Below, in pieces: positions 23,405 through 31,423 of a stretch of DNA of 40,510 nt. Source of the stretch: a virus. The position numbers were made by a program, and so were the translations under genes. The notes below the pieces were generated by a model. It saw nothing but the letters and a program-made list of their open reading frames with translations. It was not told where the DNA came from and made no database searches. The stretch lies in IMG/VR virus record IMGVR_UViG_3300040809_000936, positions 1 through 40,510 of that record. The stretch is one strand, 5' to 3'. Every line of letters starts with the position of its first letter. Within the stretch, counting starts at the first letter, position 1.

Positions 23405-23987
23405 ACATCTTGGCTCACAATACGGCGGGTATCATGTTGATATAGATTCCATTAATGATGGAGATAAAGTTTTATCGCTAGGTATTGGAACTGATTATAG
23501 TTTTGATGAAGATTTAAGATCATTAAAAATGGTTGATATAATTGCCGTTGATCCAACAGAAAAATCTTTGATGTACAACAACTCTAGAAATCTTGATTAT
23601 ATTACGTTCATCAACAAGGCTATATACAAAGAAGACAATTGCTTAATAAATTTATACAGAAATAGAAATCCAAATTACGTTTCTGATAGTATTGATAAAG
23701 AAATAAAAGATGTTGGAAATATTGCATATTCTGTTGAAACGATTTCCATAAAAACACTAATAAATCAATATAATCCGACTTTAATAAAGATGGATATTGA
23801 AGGTGCTGAATACATAGTTTATAAATACTGTCTTGGCGTTAAACAAATATGCCTTGAGACGCATGATTATAGAACAAATAGAGATGATTCTAGAGATAAA
23901 GAGATAGTAGACTTCTTTATTAAGAACGACTATCGTGTAATACATAAAGGAAATCATCGGTTTTTTTCTTTTCTTAGGGATAACTAA
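23394..23987 (+). CDS. FkbM-family methyltransferase
   Basis: This 197-residue protein has the SAM-binding strand VLSLGIGTDYSFDE and IIAVDPTE, followed by the hallmark FkbM segment ETISIKTLINQYNPTLIKMD and then IEGAEYIVYKY (M133, D134, E136). These O-methyltransferases often methylate sugars in surface glycans. It has a strong ribosome site (GGAGG at 23381-23385). It is a natural partner of the glycosyltransferases around it. Confidence 0.88.
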   Translation: MNIKHLGSQYGGYHVDIDSINDGDKVLSLGIGTDYSFDEDLRSLKMVDIIAVDPTEKSLMYNNSRNLDYITFINKAIYKEDNCLINLYRNRNPNYVSDSIDKEIKDVGNIAYSVETISIKTLINQYNPTLIKMDIEGAEYIVYKYCLGVKQICLETHDYRTNRDDSRDKEIVDFFIKNDYRVIHKGNHRFFSFLRDN

Positions 23988-24847
23988 TGAGAATTATAGA
24001 CACTCAGGGCTGCGAGTTTGGATATGAATTAATCATGTCCATTCCATATGCAAACTATTTAAAGCAAAACAATCAGAGACTACAAGTCTATTCAGCAAAA
24101 GATACAAGATGCCTATACTACTTCCTAGACGATCATGAACATTCTGAAATTTATTTAACTAGGAAGCATTCAATTCCTATTGGAACGGACTTAAAAGATA
24201 TCCATATCAAAACTTTGGACAAGTCTAAGTTTTTATTTCCAGATTTCAAAAATCATTATATCCATCAAGACTTTAATTTTGAAACAGATAAAGAACTATT
24301 AGTAATAAGCAATAAATACAATAGAGAATGGCTCAAGCCTCCGATTAATTTTCTGTCTTTAGAATTGCTCGATAAACTTTTTAGTGATCTTTCAAGTAGG
24401 TATACTGTTGTGTACAATAGATCAAGTCCTAAAAACCTAGTGAATGATAATTCGGACCAATTAGAGTTCAAAGACTATGATATTGTTAAAAGTCATAAAG
24501 ATGTTATAGATGCAAATGATCTATTTGAAGAATATGATATGAGTTTCAATCTATTTCAGATGCTTCTTTATTCTAGATCAAGTAAATTCATATCCGTTCA
24601 GGGTGGAACATCTGTTTTTTCTAGTATTTTTGGTGGAACCAATATTATTTATGCAAAGAACGGATCTGAACTTGCCTGCGGTTCTTTTGACAATTGGTAT
24701 TCAGAATTCTCTTCATGCAAAATACTTCATACAAATGAATACAGTCAATTGATTTCATTAGTTTCACAAGAGTATTTAAAGCCGCCTGGGGGAGTTGAAC
24801 CCTCAAACGGAGAAAAGTATCAACATAGATTTATGAAAATAATTTAA
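23987..24847 (+). CDS. Glycosyltransferase-like hypothetical protein
   Basis: This 286-residue protein begins IIDTQGCEFGYELIMSIPYA and has a late segment SKFISVQGGTSVFSSIFGG followed by NIIYAKNGSE. Its alpha/beta layout and 'isvqGG..vf...fg' loop recall GT-B enzymes such as fucosyl- or GT61-type transferases. I regard it as a likely but unproven transferase. The last 25 residues (from about KPPGGVEPSNGE) are encoded by the antisense of a tRNA-like 3' end, so the original C-terminus may have been altered by an insertion or recombination there. Confidence 0.6.
   Translation: MRIIDTQGCEFGYELIMSIPYANYLKQNNQRLQVYSAKDTRCLYYFLDDHEHSEIYLTRKHSIPIGTDLKDIHIKTLDKSKFLFPDFKNHYIHQDFNFETDKELLVISNKYNREWLKPPINFLSLELLDKLFSDLSSRYTVVYNRSSPKNLVNDNSDQLEFKDYDIVKSHKDVIDANDLFEEYDMSFNLFQMLLYSRSSKFISVQGGTSVFSSIFGGTNIIYAKNGSELACGSFDNWYSEFSSCKILHTNEYSQLISLVSQEYLKPPGGVEPSNGEKYQHRFMKII
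24780..24804 (-). other. Antisense 3' tRNA/tmRNA-like fragment (T arm plus acceptor strand)
   Basis: Read on the - strand this is GAGGG-TTCAACT-CCCCC-AGGCGGC-T. The T-loop matches the GGTTCRANNC consensus, with five-base arms (one A-C mismatch), a seven-base acceptor strand and a discriminator T. No matching 5' acceptor, D arm or anticodon arm lies within the following 80 bases, so it is only the 3' piece. It overlaps the end of the gene at 23987-24847. Such pieces occur at phage and island attachment sites or as remains of phage tRNA genes. Confidence 0.5.
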
Positions 24848-24882
24848 CGGTACACAATTATAACGATTTTGACAAAAAAAAA

Positions 24883-24911
24883 TTGACAAGAGACCAAGAT
24901 CAGAATACAAT
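24883..24911 (+). promoter_or_regulatory. Consensus sigma70-type promoter of the DNA metabolism genes
   Basis: TTGACA (24883-24888) and TACAAT (24906-24911) stand 17 bp apart. A second TTGACA lies 14 bp upstream (24869-24874), separated by an A tract that could act as an UP-like element. The arms GAGACC (24890-24895) and GGTCTC (24930-24935) flank the -10 box and could be an operator. It drives the small ORF at 24948 and the ribonucleotide reductase. Confidence 0.8.
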
Positions 24912-24947
24912 AGTATTATTCATGTTACAGGTCTCAAGGTGTATATA

Positions 24948-25073
24948 ATGTGGTATGCGTCGTTAACTTACAATCTATGTCTTTCTACTGTAGACCAACA
25001 TATGATGATTAATCCATATGACATTATAAAAAATCTCAGGTCTACTAATCTTCCGGAAAAAAACAAAAAATAG
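24948..25073 (+). CDS. Small leader ORF upstream of ribonucleotide reductase
   Basis: This 41-residue ORF (MWYASLTYNLCLSTVDQHMM at the start) has AAGGT at 24936-24940, seven bases before its ATG. Its stop codon at 25071-25073 lies inside the TAGGAG ribosome site of nrdJ, so translation would couple the two. The peptide has no known domain. It may be a small phage protein or a leader peptide. The region also folds into a hairpin (24990-25045), so a purely RNA role is possible. Confidence 0.45.
   Translation: MWYASLTYNLCLSTVDQHMMINPYDIIKNLRSTNLPEKNKK
24990..25045 (+). other. Nested inverted repeat in the nrdJ leader
   Basis: GTAGACC (24990-24996) pairs with GGTCTAC (25039-25045). Inside them, the two CATATG copies (24999-25004 and 25014-25019) can pair with each other across a 9-nt loop. 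The element lies after the promoter start and 37 bp before the nrdJ ATG. It echoes the GAGACC/GGTCTC pair at 24890-24935. I see no B12-box sequence, so it is not a cobalamin riboswitch. Confidence 0.4.
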
Positions 25074-25081
25074 GAGAAAAT

Positions 25082-27277
25082 ATGTCCGCACTTCAAGAAC
25101 TACAGAATTACACATTCGTTGCTAAGTACGCTCGTTGGATTGAAGAAAAACAAAGAAGAGAAACTTGGAAAGAAGCAGTTGAAAGAGTCAAAGGAATGAT
25201 GCTTACAAAATATGTCGATTATGATGTGAAAGAAGATATAGAATGGGCATATGATATTATGTATAAGAAAAAAGTTCTTGGAAGTCAAAGAGCATTACAA
25301 TTCGGCGGGGAGCCTATCCTAAAAAGACATGCCAAAATTTATAATTGCACAAGTTCTTACTGTGATCGGTTAAGATTTTTCCAAGAATGTTTCTGGCTTT
25401 TATTATGTGGAAGTGGTACTGGTTTCAGCGTTCAAAAACATCATGTTGCAAAATTACCAAAATTGCGACACGATCCACCAAAAGGTCGCGGGGTGAAATA
25501 TGTTATTGAAGATAGTATTGAAGGTTGGGCAGATGCTCTTGGTGTGCTTCTTACTTCTTACTTTGATAGACCTAGTGATGTTCGTTTCAAAGATTATCAA
25601 AATTGTAATATAGTATTTGACTACTCCCAAATACGTCCTAAAGGAACATCTTTAAGTTCTGGTGTTGGAAAGGCTCCTGGTTATGAACCTTTAGCCTTTG
25701 GACTAGAAAAAATTAGAACAATATTGGACAGATGTATTGCAAATAAACAAGAAAAATTAAGACCAATTGATGCTTATGATATTGTGATGCATAGTAGTGA
25801 TGCTGTTATTTCTGGGGGAGTTCGTCGTTCAGCATCACTTGCATTATTTAGTCCAGATGATGAAGAAATGGCTAAAGCTAAAACAGGTAATTGGTTCGTT
25901 GATAATCCCCAAAGAGGTAGAAGCAACAACTCCGCTTTACTACTAAAAGAGGAGACAACATATGAGGAATTTGCAAAGCTTATGGAGAGCGTCAAAGAGT
26001 TTGGAGAGCCTGGGTTTATTTGGAGCGAATCTAAGGACATGATTTTTAATCCATGTGTAGAAATCGGTATGTGGCCTGTTGATGAACTAACAGGAAAATC
26101 GGGATGGCAAGGATGCAACTTGTCTACAATCAACTGTTCTTCTCTTGATGACGAAGAAGATTTCTATGAGAGATGTCGTGCCGCTGCTATTATAGGTACG
26201 CTTCAGGCCGGCTTTACCAAACTAGAGTATCTAGGCAAAACTAGCGAAAATATCTTTGATAGAGAAGCATTGCTTGGGGTTAGTCTTACAGGAATTATGG
26301 AAAAGCACGATTTGGTTCTCAGTGAAAAAGTTCTCAAAAAAGGTGCAGCGATTGCTGTAAAAACTAATAAAGAAATATGCGAAAAAATAGGAATTAATCA
26401 GGCGGCAAGAGTTACATGCCTAAAACCAGAAGGCACTAGTTCGACAATGCTGGGTACTAGTTCTGGCATACATCCGCATCATGCTAAAAGATATATTCGT
26501 CACGTTCAAGCAAATAAAATTGAAGCCCCCTATAATTATTTTAAGAGCTATAATCCACAAGCGTGTGAGCCTAGCGTATGGTCTGCTAACGGAACAGATG
26601 AAGTAATTAAGTTTCCAATTGAAGTGCCAGATGGATCAAAACTTAAAAATCAACTACCAGCAGTAGAAATGCTTGATGTTGTTAAGAATACTCAAATTCA
26701 TTGGGTAAATTCTGGCAAAAATAAACAATTATGTACCCAACAATTCTTAAGTCATAATGTAAGTAATACTATTACTGTCAAACCCGACGAATGGGAAGAC
26801 GTAACAAAGTTTATTTACAAAAACAGAAGATATTATGCAGGAATAAGCTTGATTCCTCAAAGTGGAGATAAGGATTATCCCCAAGCTCCATTCACGACTG
26901 TTTATACAAGCAGAGAGATCGTTAAAGAATACGGAGATGCTTCTCTATGGTGTTCTGGGCTAATAGAGCTTGCTCTGCAAAACTTTAACAAAAATTTGTG
27001 GGCTGCTTGTGACTATGTTACTTTTAATCAAGCTAAATCAGATGATGATGAAGGTAAATTAAATTTTACAACTAAGATGAAGAATTTTGCTGGAAAATAT
27101 TTTGAAGGAGATATCAAGAGACTGACATATTGTATGAAAGATGTCTATAACTGGAAACTTTATTATGATCTCAAAGATAGTTTTAAGAAAGTTGATTACA
27201 CTCAATTATCAGAAAGCGAGGATAATACTACAGGCATAGAAGAAGTTAGTTGTGCTGGCGGCGCTTGCTTAATTTAA
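25082..27277 (+). CDS. nrdJ: Adenosylcobalamin-dependent ribonucleoside-triphosphate reductase (class II, monomeric)
   Basis: This 731-residue protein is close in length to the Lactobacillus leichmannii enzyme. It reduces ribonucleoside triphosphates to deoxy forms using a B12-derived thiyl radical. YNCTSSYC (C89 at the first redox cysteine) and CGSGTGFSVQ lie in the N half. NPCVEIG (323-329) holds N323, C325 and E327 of the active site, and GCNLSTINC and LKPEGTSSTMLGTSSGIHPH follow. The C-terminal SCAGGACLI carries the thioredoxin-linked cysteine pair. It needs no second subunit. It is the first large gene behind the consensus promoter and supplies dNTPs to the replication genes downstream. 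The host must make or import cobalamin. Confidence 0.93.
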   Translation: MSALQELQNYTFVAKYARWIEEKQRRETWKEAVERVKGMMLTKYVDYDVKEDIEWAYDIMYKKKVLGSQRALQFGGEPILKRHAKIYNCTSSYCDRLRFFQECFWLLLCGSGTGFSVQKHHVAKLPKLRHDPPKGRGVKYVIEDSIEGWADALGVLLTSYFDRPSDVRFKDYQNCNIVFDYSQIRPKGTSLSSGVGKAPGYEPLAFGLEKIRTILDRCIANKQEKLRPIDAYDIVMHSSDAVISGGVRRSASLALFSPDDEEMAKAKTGNWFVDNPQRGRSNNSALLLKEETTYEEFAKLMESVKEFGEPGFIWSESKDMIFNPCVEIGMWPVDELTGKSGWQGCNLSTINCSSLDDEEDFYERCRAAAIIGTLQAGFTKLEYLGKTSENIFDREALLGVSLTGIMEKHDLVLSEKVLKKGAAIAVKTNKEICEKIGINQAARVTCLKPEGTSSTMLGTSSGIHPHHAKRYIRHVQANKIEAPYNYFKSYNPQACEPSVWSANGTDEVIKFPIEVPDGSKLKNQLPAVEMLDVVKNTQIHWVNSGKNKQLCTQQFLSHNVSNTITVKPDEWEDVTKFIYKNRRYYAGISLIPQSGDKDYPQAPFTTVYTSREIVKEYGDASLWCSGLIELALQNFNKNLWAACDYVTFNQAKSDDDEGKLNFTTKMKNFAGKYFEGDIKRLTYCMKDVYNWKLYYDLKDSFKKVDYTQLSESEDNTTGIEEVSCAGGACLI

Positions 27278-27284
27278 TTCCATC

Positions 27285-28031
27285 ATGAGAGGTAATGCTT
27301 TGAGAAAAAAAAGACAATCAAAAGTTCAAAAACCAAAATTTATTGACATTACTAAAGACATAATTCCAGAAATACATGATGTTCAATTTAGAAACCGATT
27401 AAAACCTAGAACAGAAAATCAAAAACTTTTCATCAGATCTATGGTTGAAAACGATGTAGTTTTTTGTCAAGGATTAGCAGGTTCGGGTAAAACACATATA
27501 GCAGTTGGTATGGCTTTAGAATGGTTAATAGAAGATAAAGTAGATAAGATAGTTATAACTCGACCAGTTGTAGAGGCTGGAGAGAGACTCGGGTTTCTAC
27601 CTGGCACAGCGGAAGAGAAATTGCATCCATATCTACTTCCTATATTAGATGAGATCAATCATTTTATTACAATGTCTGATTATGTGAAACTTAAAAATGA
27701 AAATAAGATAGAGATAGTACCCTTAGCTTTAATGAGAGGTAGAAATTTTCACGATAGTTTCATTATTGCTGATGAATGTCAAAACGCCAGCTATGACCAA
27801 TTAAAAATGCTTATAACTAGAATAGGAAATCAAAGTAAGATGGTACTGACGGGTGACTCTGGACAATCAGATTTACCAAGACATATTAGGGGCGGTTTTG
27901 TTGATCTAATAGAAAATTTAGATGATATCGACGGAGTTGGTATTGCGTTTCTAGAATCTTGTGATATAGTAAGAAATCCAATTATAGGCAAAATTTTGAG
28001 CAAACTAGAAAAATATGAAAACCAACCATAA
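27285..28031 (+). CDS. phoH: PhoH-like ATPase
   Basis: This 248-residue P-loop protein has Walker A GLAGSGKT (63-70). The PhoH-specific ITRPVVEAGERLGFLPG follows, then a Walker B stretch FIIADECQNAS and a sensor segment LTGDSGQSDLP. Phage PhoH proteins are very common; the family has ATP-binding, possibly RNA helicase, activity, and the phosphate link is not established in phages. Two starts are possible: ATG 27285, or TTG 27300 with GAGG just upstream. The stop lies inside the next gene. Confidence 0.92.
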   Translation: MRGNALRKKRQSKVQKPKFIDITKDIIPEIHDVQFRNRLKPRTENQKLFIRSMVENDVVFCQGLAGSGKTHIAVGMALEWLIEDKVDKIVITRPVVEAGERLGFLPGTAEEKLHPYLLPILDEINHFITMSDYVKLKNENKIEIVPLALMRGRNFHDSFIIADECQNASYDQLKMLITRIGNQSKMVLTGDSGQSDLPRHIRGGFVDLIENLDDIDGVGIAFLESCDIVRNPIIGKILSKLEKYENQP

Positions 28032-28584
28032 AAAATGTCTTCTTTTAAATGTAGACTACACTCCAATTGCTTTAATTAGTTGGAAAAGAGCAATTGTTTG
28101 GTATTTTAAATATGAACATGATAAAGCTTATGGAATAGATATTATTGATTTCTACAAAAATGATAGCATTAAAGGAGTAAATAATAAAAAATTTCCAATT
28201 CCGGCAGTTACAAAAACAAAAAAATTTTTTCATGTTCACAATGACAAAGTTGTATTTTCTAGGAAAAACATATTTATTAGGGATGAATATACATGTCAAT
28301 ATTGTGGTAAACAATTTGATTATAGTAAATTAACATATGATCATGTTATTCCTAAATCTATTTGGAATCGACAGACTTCTTCTACTTGCTGGAACAATAT
28401 TGTTACTGCTTGTGTAGCATGCAATAATAAAAAAGGTAGTCGTACTCCAAAACAAGCAAATATGCCATTAAAGAAAATACCTGTTAGACCAGAAAGAAAA
28501 TTGAGATACTTGCCAATATTTGAGCATCTATCTACTATAAATGAAATCCCAGACGAATGGAAATTGTACATACCGGAGTTCTAA
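28015..28584 (+). CDS. HNH endonuclease
   Basis: In this 189-residue protein, RDEYTCQYCGKQF (C94, C97), LTYDHVIPKS (D109, H110) and WNNIVTACVACNNKKGSRT (N128, C133, C136) form a complete HNH fold with a structural zinc. The N-terminal 80 residues belong to the usual free-standing bacterial/phage HNH family with an LLLNVDYTPI start. It overlaps phoH by 17 bp. Roles in this family include homing and DNA processing; position between phoH and the recombination genes does not decide between them. Confidence 0.9.
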   Translation: MKTNHKKCLLLNVDYTPIALISWKRAIVWYFKYEHDKAYGIDIIDFYKNDSIKGVNNKKFPIPAVTKTKKFFHVHNDKVVFSRKNIFIRDEYTCQYCGKQFDYSKLTYDHVIPKSIWNRQTSSTCWNNIVTACVACNNKKGSRTPKQANMPLKKIPVRPERKLRYLPIFEHLSTINEIPDEWKLYIPEF

Positions 28585-28923
28585 ATGCCAGAATATACCT
28601 ATAAATGTTCTCATTGCAATGAAAAATTTTCTGTGATTTCTTCTATTGAAAAATACAAAGATAAAGAAAAGTGTTCTTGCGGCAAAAAAGCAGACAGAGA
28701 CTATATCAATGACTGTTCTACTATAAACGGAAATGTTAAGAAATCAGACGGAGAGCTTAAAACTCTAGGTGATTTAGCTAATAGAAATAGAGACAGAATG
28801 AGTTCTGATCAAATACAAGAAATGAATTACAAACACAATTCTTACAAATATGAAGAACCTCAAAAAGCATTACCGAAAGGTATGAAAAGAATGAAAACAC
28901 AAAAAACAAGGAGTAAACCATGA
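28585..28923 (+). CDS. FmdB-type zinc ribbon protein
   Basis: This 112-residue protein opens with PEYTYKCSHCNEKFSV and has a second pair CSCGKKADRDY. It is the FmdB-type zinc ribbon that occurs in many T4-like phages. The rest is charged and helical, ending in a basic tail KRMKTQKTRSKP. It starts directly after the HNH stop codon. A role in transcription or nucleic-acid binding is presumed from the family name only. Confidence 0.8.
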   Translation: MPEYTYKCSHCNEKFSVISSIEKYKDKEKCSCGKKADRDYINDCSTINGNVKKSDGELKTLGDLANRNRDRMSSDQIQEMNYKHNSYKYEEPQKALPKGMKRMKTQKTRSKP

Positions 28924-29264
28924 CGGACGAAAAAACAACAGCATACTACACTGTATTAGGTAGTCATGACTTTTTAGACGATAATGAAGCACCAATGCTT
29001 AATGATGACACTAAAAACGTTTATGCAAAAACTGTAACCGTATCAGATAGAACAAGGTATTTTGTAACAATAGGACTACACGGTAAACTTTTTAATCCTA
29101 TGGGTATGTATAGCGAAGGTAGAAGAGAAAAATTTCTTTCTAAAATTGGTAAGACAGAATGGAATTTGAAAGAAGTTAATCCAAAGATTTTTAATATGTA
29201 TATAAAATTTTTGTCGACTAGAAATATTGCGTGGTTAAACAATGCACAGAGGGAGTTAATATAA
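28920..29264 (+). CDS. Hypothetical phage protein
   Basis: This 114-residue mixed alpha/beta protein has an acidic start and a basic C-terminal helix (NMYIKFLSTRNIAWLNNA). The segment TRYFVTIGLHGKLFNPMGMY is beta-rich. It is preceded by AAGGAG and overlaps the zinc ribbon gene by 4 bp. I recognise no family. It is part of the recombination-gene operon. Confidence 0.55.
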   Translation: MTDEKTTAYYTVLGSHDFLDDNEAPMLNDDTKNVYAKTVTVSDRTRYFVTIGLHGKLFNPMGMYSEGRREKFLSKIGKTEWNLKEVNPKIFNMYIKFLSTRNIAWLNNAQRELI

Positions 29265-29596
29265 TGCCAGCCAAAAGAACAAACAAAGCGAAAGATTATG
29301 CCGTTAAGTATCTACATCAAACAGCTAAGATGTCTATTGAAGAAATAGCCAAAGAACTTAACATTAAAGTAGAAGACGTTCAAAAGATCGTAGACAGTAC
29401 TGCTGAACCTAAAGAAACGACTAGAAAAAAATCTAAGGTTGAGAATATGATGATTACAAAAACAAGTGGCAAAAAAAATAGTGGCGTTGCTATTATGACA
29501 GAAGCTGCTTCTCAGTATAACGATGAAATGAAGAAAAAAATACAAGCTAAAAAACAATTGCCAAAAGGTGTCAATAAAATATTTGACGACAAATGA
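29264..29596 (+). CDS. Small basic helix-turn-helix-like protein
   Basis: The protein has 110 residues from the ATG at 29264, with GAGGGAG at 29249-29255; a longer start at 29231 is less likely. Residues about 23-42 (MSIEEIAKELNIKVEDVQKI) read like a helix-turn-helix. The rest is Lys-rich and ends with KQLPKGVNKIFDDK. It may bind DNA or regulate transcription. It overlaps the preceding stop by one base and the following ATG by 4 bp. Confidence 0.6.
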   Translation: MPAKRTNKAKDYAVKYLHQTAKMSIEEIAKELNIKVEDVQKIVDSTAEPKETTRKKSKVENMMITKTSGKKNSGVAIMTEAASQYNDEMKKKIQAKKQLPKGVNKIFDDK

Positions 29597-30006
29597 ATAA
29601 ATATATTTCAAAGTATTCGAATGGTAAAGAAGTTTCACCAGCTCAATATATTACTGAAATCGTATGTGAAAAGAAAGCAAAACAAAGTAATGAGGATCTT
29701 CATTACAGATTTTGGCTGAACAAAAAATGGTCTAGTTTTTATAAACGTCAAATAGCCAAAGCTCATAAATTAGTTAAGGAATATAATCCTAAAGCAATTA
29801 TTAAAGCATTAAATGATCCTAAATTAGCCAGAGTATATTCTTTACATAGTCCTTTTCTTTCTGATAGTCTAATAAAAAAATATGAAAAGATTATAGAGTC
29901 AGAAAATCAGGAGTTAACCAAAGAATATAATAGACCAAAGGATATCAAATTTAGTAAAAAAACAGGAACAAAAAACATTATCTCTAGATTAAAGGACATT
30001 GAATGA
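29593..30006 (+). CDS. Hypothetical protein beside the recombinase
   Basis: This 137-residue basic helical protein reads FWLNKKWSSFYKRQIAKAHK and later SLHSPFLSDSLIKKYEKII. The order and basic charge suggest nucleic-acid contact. It lies immediately upstream of the RecA-like gene with a 4-bp overlap. An accessory role in recombination or replication is possible. No family is recognised. Confidence 0.55.
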   Translation: MNKYISKYSNGKEVSPAQYITEIVCEKKAKQSNEDLHYRFWLNKKWSSFYKRQIAKAHKLVKEYNPKAIIKALNDPKLARVYSLHSPFLSDSLIKKYEKIIESENQELTKEYNRPKDIKFSKKTGTKNIISRLKDIE

Positions 30007-31028
30007 GCACAATTACACAAGACATTACTAAAACTTTTGGTGAAAACATTATTCTTACTGGGCATTCGATAATTGACACTAATAATGTCATTATTCCGGT
30101 AAGTCCTGTTCTAGACATTCTACTAAATGGTGGTATTCCAGAAGGATCTTTCGTTATCTTGACAGGACAACCGAAATGCGGTAAAACAACCACATCTTTA
30201 GATTTTGCTGCTACAGCACAAGACCCTAAATATGGATACGGTTCTTTTAAGGACGGAAGAGAAGTGTACTACCTTAACATTGAAGGTAGACTGAAGAAAA
30301 GAGATCTACAAGGAATACCTCATTTGAATCCAGAGAAATTTCATGTTATAGGTTCTCAGCAAGGTAAGATTCTACACGCAGAAGAATATCTACAAATTGC
30401 CGAAAAATTAATCAACGAAGTGCCTGGAGCAGTAATAATCATAGATAGCTATTCTGCATTATGTACAGAAGCAGAAATTACTAGTGATATGAATAAGATG
30501 CAAAGAGCAGATGGCGCTAAGTTATTGGCTAAGTTTTGTAGAAAAGTAGCTAATGTAATTCCTGTCAATAAAAGTATTGTTATTGGTATTACTCATTTGA
30601 TGGGCAACCCAACAGGTTATGGAGCTGAATTTAAAGAGAAGTCTGGACAGGCTGTTGCTTATCAGACAGATATCAAATTGAGAGCAAAAAAGTTTAGTTC
30701 TTGGACAGTAGGGAACGACACATCTCCGATTGGACAAGAAGTCGAATGGCAAGTAGTTTGTTCTGCTTTAGGACCACCAGGAGCCAGTATGACTAGTTAT
30801 ATTAGATATGGAGAAGGAGTAGATAAGAGAACCGAGATCGTTCAATTAGCTTCTGATGTAGGAGTTATTAAAAAAGGGGGAGCTTGGTATACTTTATCTC
30901 ATTTAGAAGACCAGCCTAAATTTCAAGGTGTAGAGAAAGTAAGACAGTATCTCCTAGAAAACCCAGAATCTTACGAAGAACTGGTAGGCAAAGTAAAAGA
31001 AATGATGGGGATAAAAATATGCAAGTAA
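30003..31028 (+). CDS. recA: RecA/UvsX-like recombinase
   Basis: This 341-residue protein has a RecA core with Walker A GQPKCGKTT (55-63), the strand VYYLNIEGRL, Walker B AVIIIDSYSALC, and the L1-L2 region with IVIGITHLMGNPTGYG. The phage-type layout lacks the long bacterial C-terminal extension. It forms filaments on single-stranded DNA and drives strand exchange and replication restart. The gene is followed by a nuclease and then the helicase and primase, a classical recombination-replication module. It overlaps the next start by 10 bp. Confidence 0.92.
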   Translation: MSTITQDITKTFGENIILTGHSIIDTNNVIIPVSPVLDILLNGGIPEGSFVILTGQPKCGKTTTSLDFAATAQDPKYGYGSFKDGREVYYLNIEGRLKKRDLQGIPHLNPEKFHVIGSQQGKILHAEEYLQIAEKLINEVPGAVIIIDSYSALCTEAEITSDMNKMQRADGAKLLAKFCRKVANVIPVNKSIVIGITHLMGNPTGYGAEFKEKSGQAVAYQTDIKLRAKKFSSWTVGNDTSPIGQEVEWQVVCSALGPPGASMTSYIRYGEGVDKRTEIVQLASDVGVIKKGGAWYTLSHLEDQPKFQGVEKVRQYLLENPESYEELVGKVKEMMGIKICK

Positions 31029-31423
31029 AAGATTTGGAAGGTAAAATATGCAATTGGAATTTAAGAGGTCATATATCACATGGTAATACGAATAAATCTG
31101 AACCTCATTTACTAGCTAGAAAACTGATAAATGACACATTCCCAACCTTGCAATCATTAGAGGAAGTGCCTATTAACCTAAAGAAGGGTGTCACTCTATA
31201 CATGGACTTCTACTTGCCCCTAAAAAAAATGTGCATAGAAGTACATGGAGAACAGCACTATAAATATGTTTCGTTCTATCATGGGAATATACTAAATTTT
31301 GTTAAAGCACAAAAAAGAGATAGAGAGAAAGAAGAATGGTGTGAAATCAACGGAATAAAATATGTGGCTCTGCCATATAATAAAAATATTGAAGAATGGA
31401 GAGATTTGATTATCAATGAGTAA
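31019..31423 (+). CDS. PD-(D/E)XK nuclease of the DUF559/Vsr-like type
   Basis: In this 134-residue protein, YMDFYLPLKKMCIEVHGEQH (61-80) gives D63 and E74 with H76 and the GEQH motif typical of Vsr/DUF559-like nucleases. E28 may join the active site. The tail AQKRDREKEEWCEINGIKYV is the usual final helix and strand. It begins inside the end of the recombinase gene, which points to a role in processing recombination intermediates. A homing nuclease is the alternative. Confidence 0.75.
   Translation: MQVKDLEGKICNWNLRGHISHGNTNKSEPHLLARKLINDTFPTLQSLEEVPINLKKGVTLYMDFYLPLKKMCIEVHGEQHYKYVSFYHGNILNFVKAQKRDREKEEWCEINGIKYVALPYNKNIEEWRDLIINE

Noticed and set aside
24780-24860. A complete tRNA gene on the - strand
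   Set aside because: Only the T arm and acceptor 3' strand are present; no complementary 5' acceptor strand, D arm or anticodon arm is found at the right distance.
24848-25081. A cobalamin riboswitch ahead of the B12-dependent reductase
   Set aside because: No B12-box-like sequence or typical multi-stem layout is visible; only two short inverted repeats are present.
25774-26133. A 119-codon - strand frame inside nrdJ
   Set aside because: It is opposite the strongly conserved reductase core and has no ribosome site.
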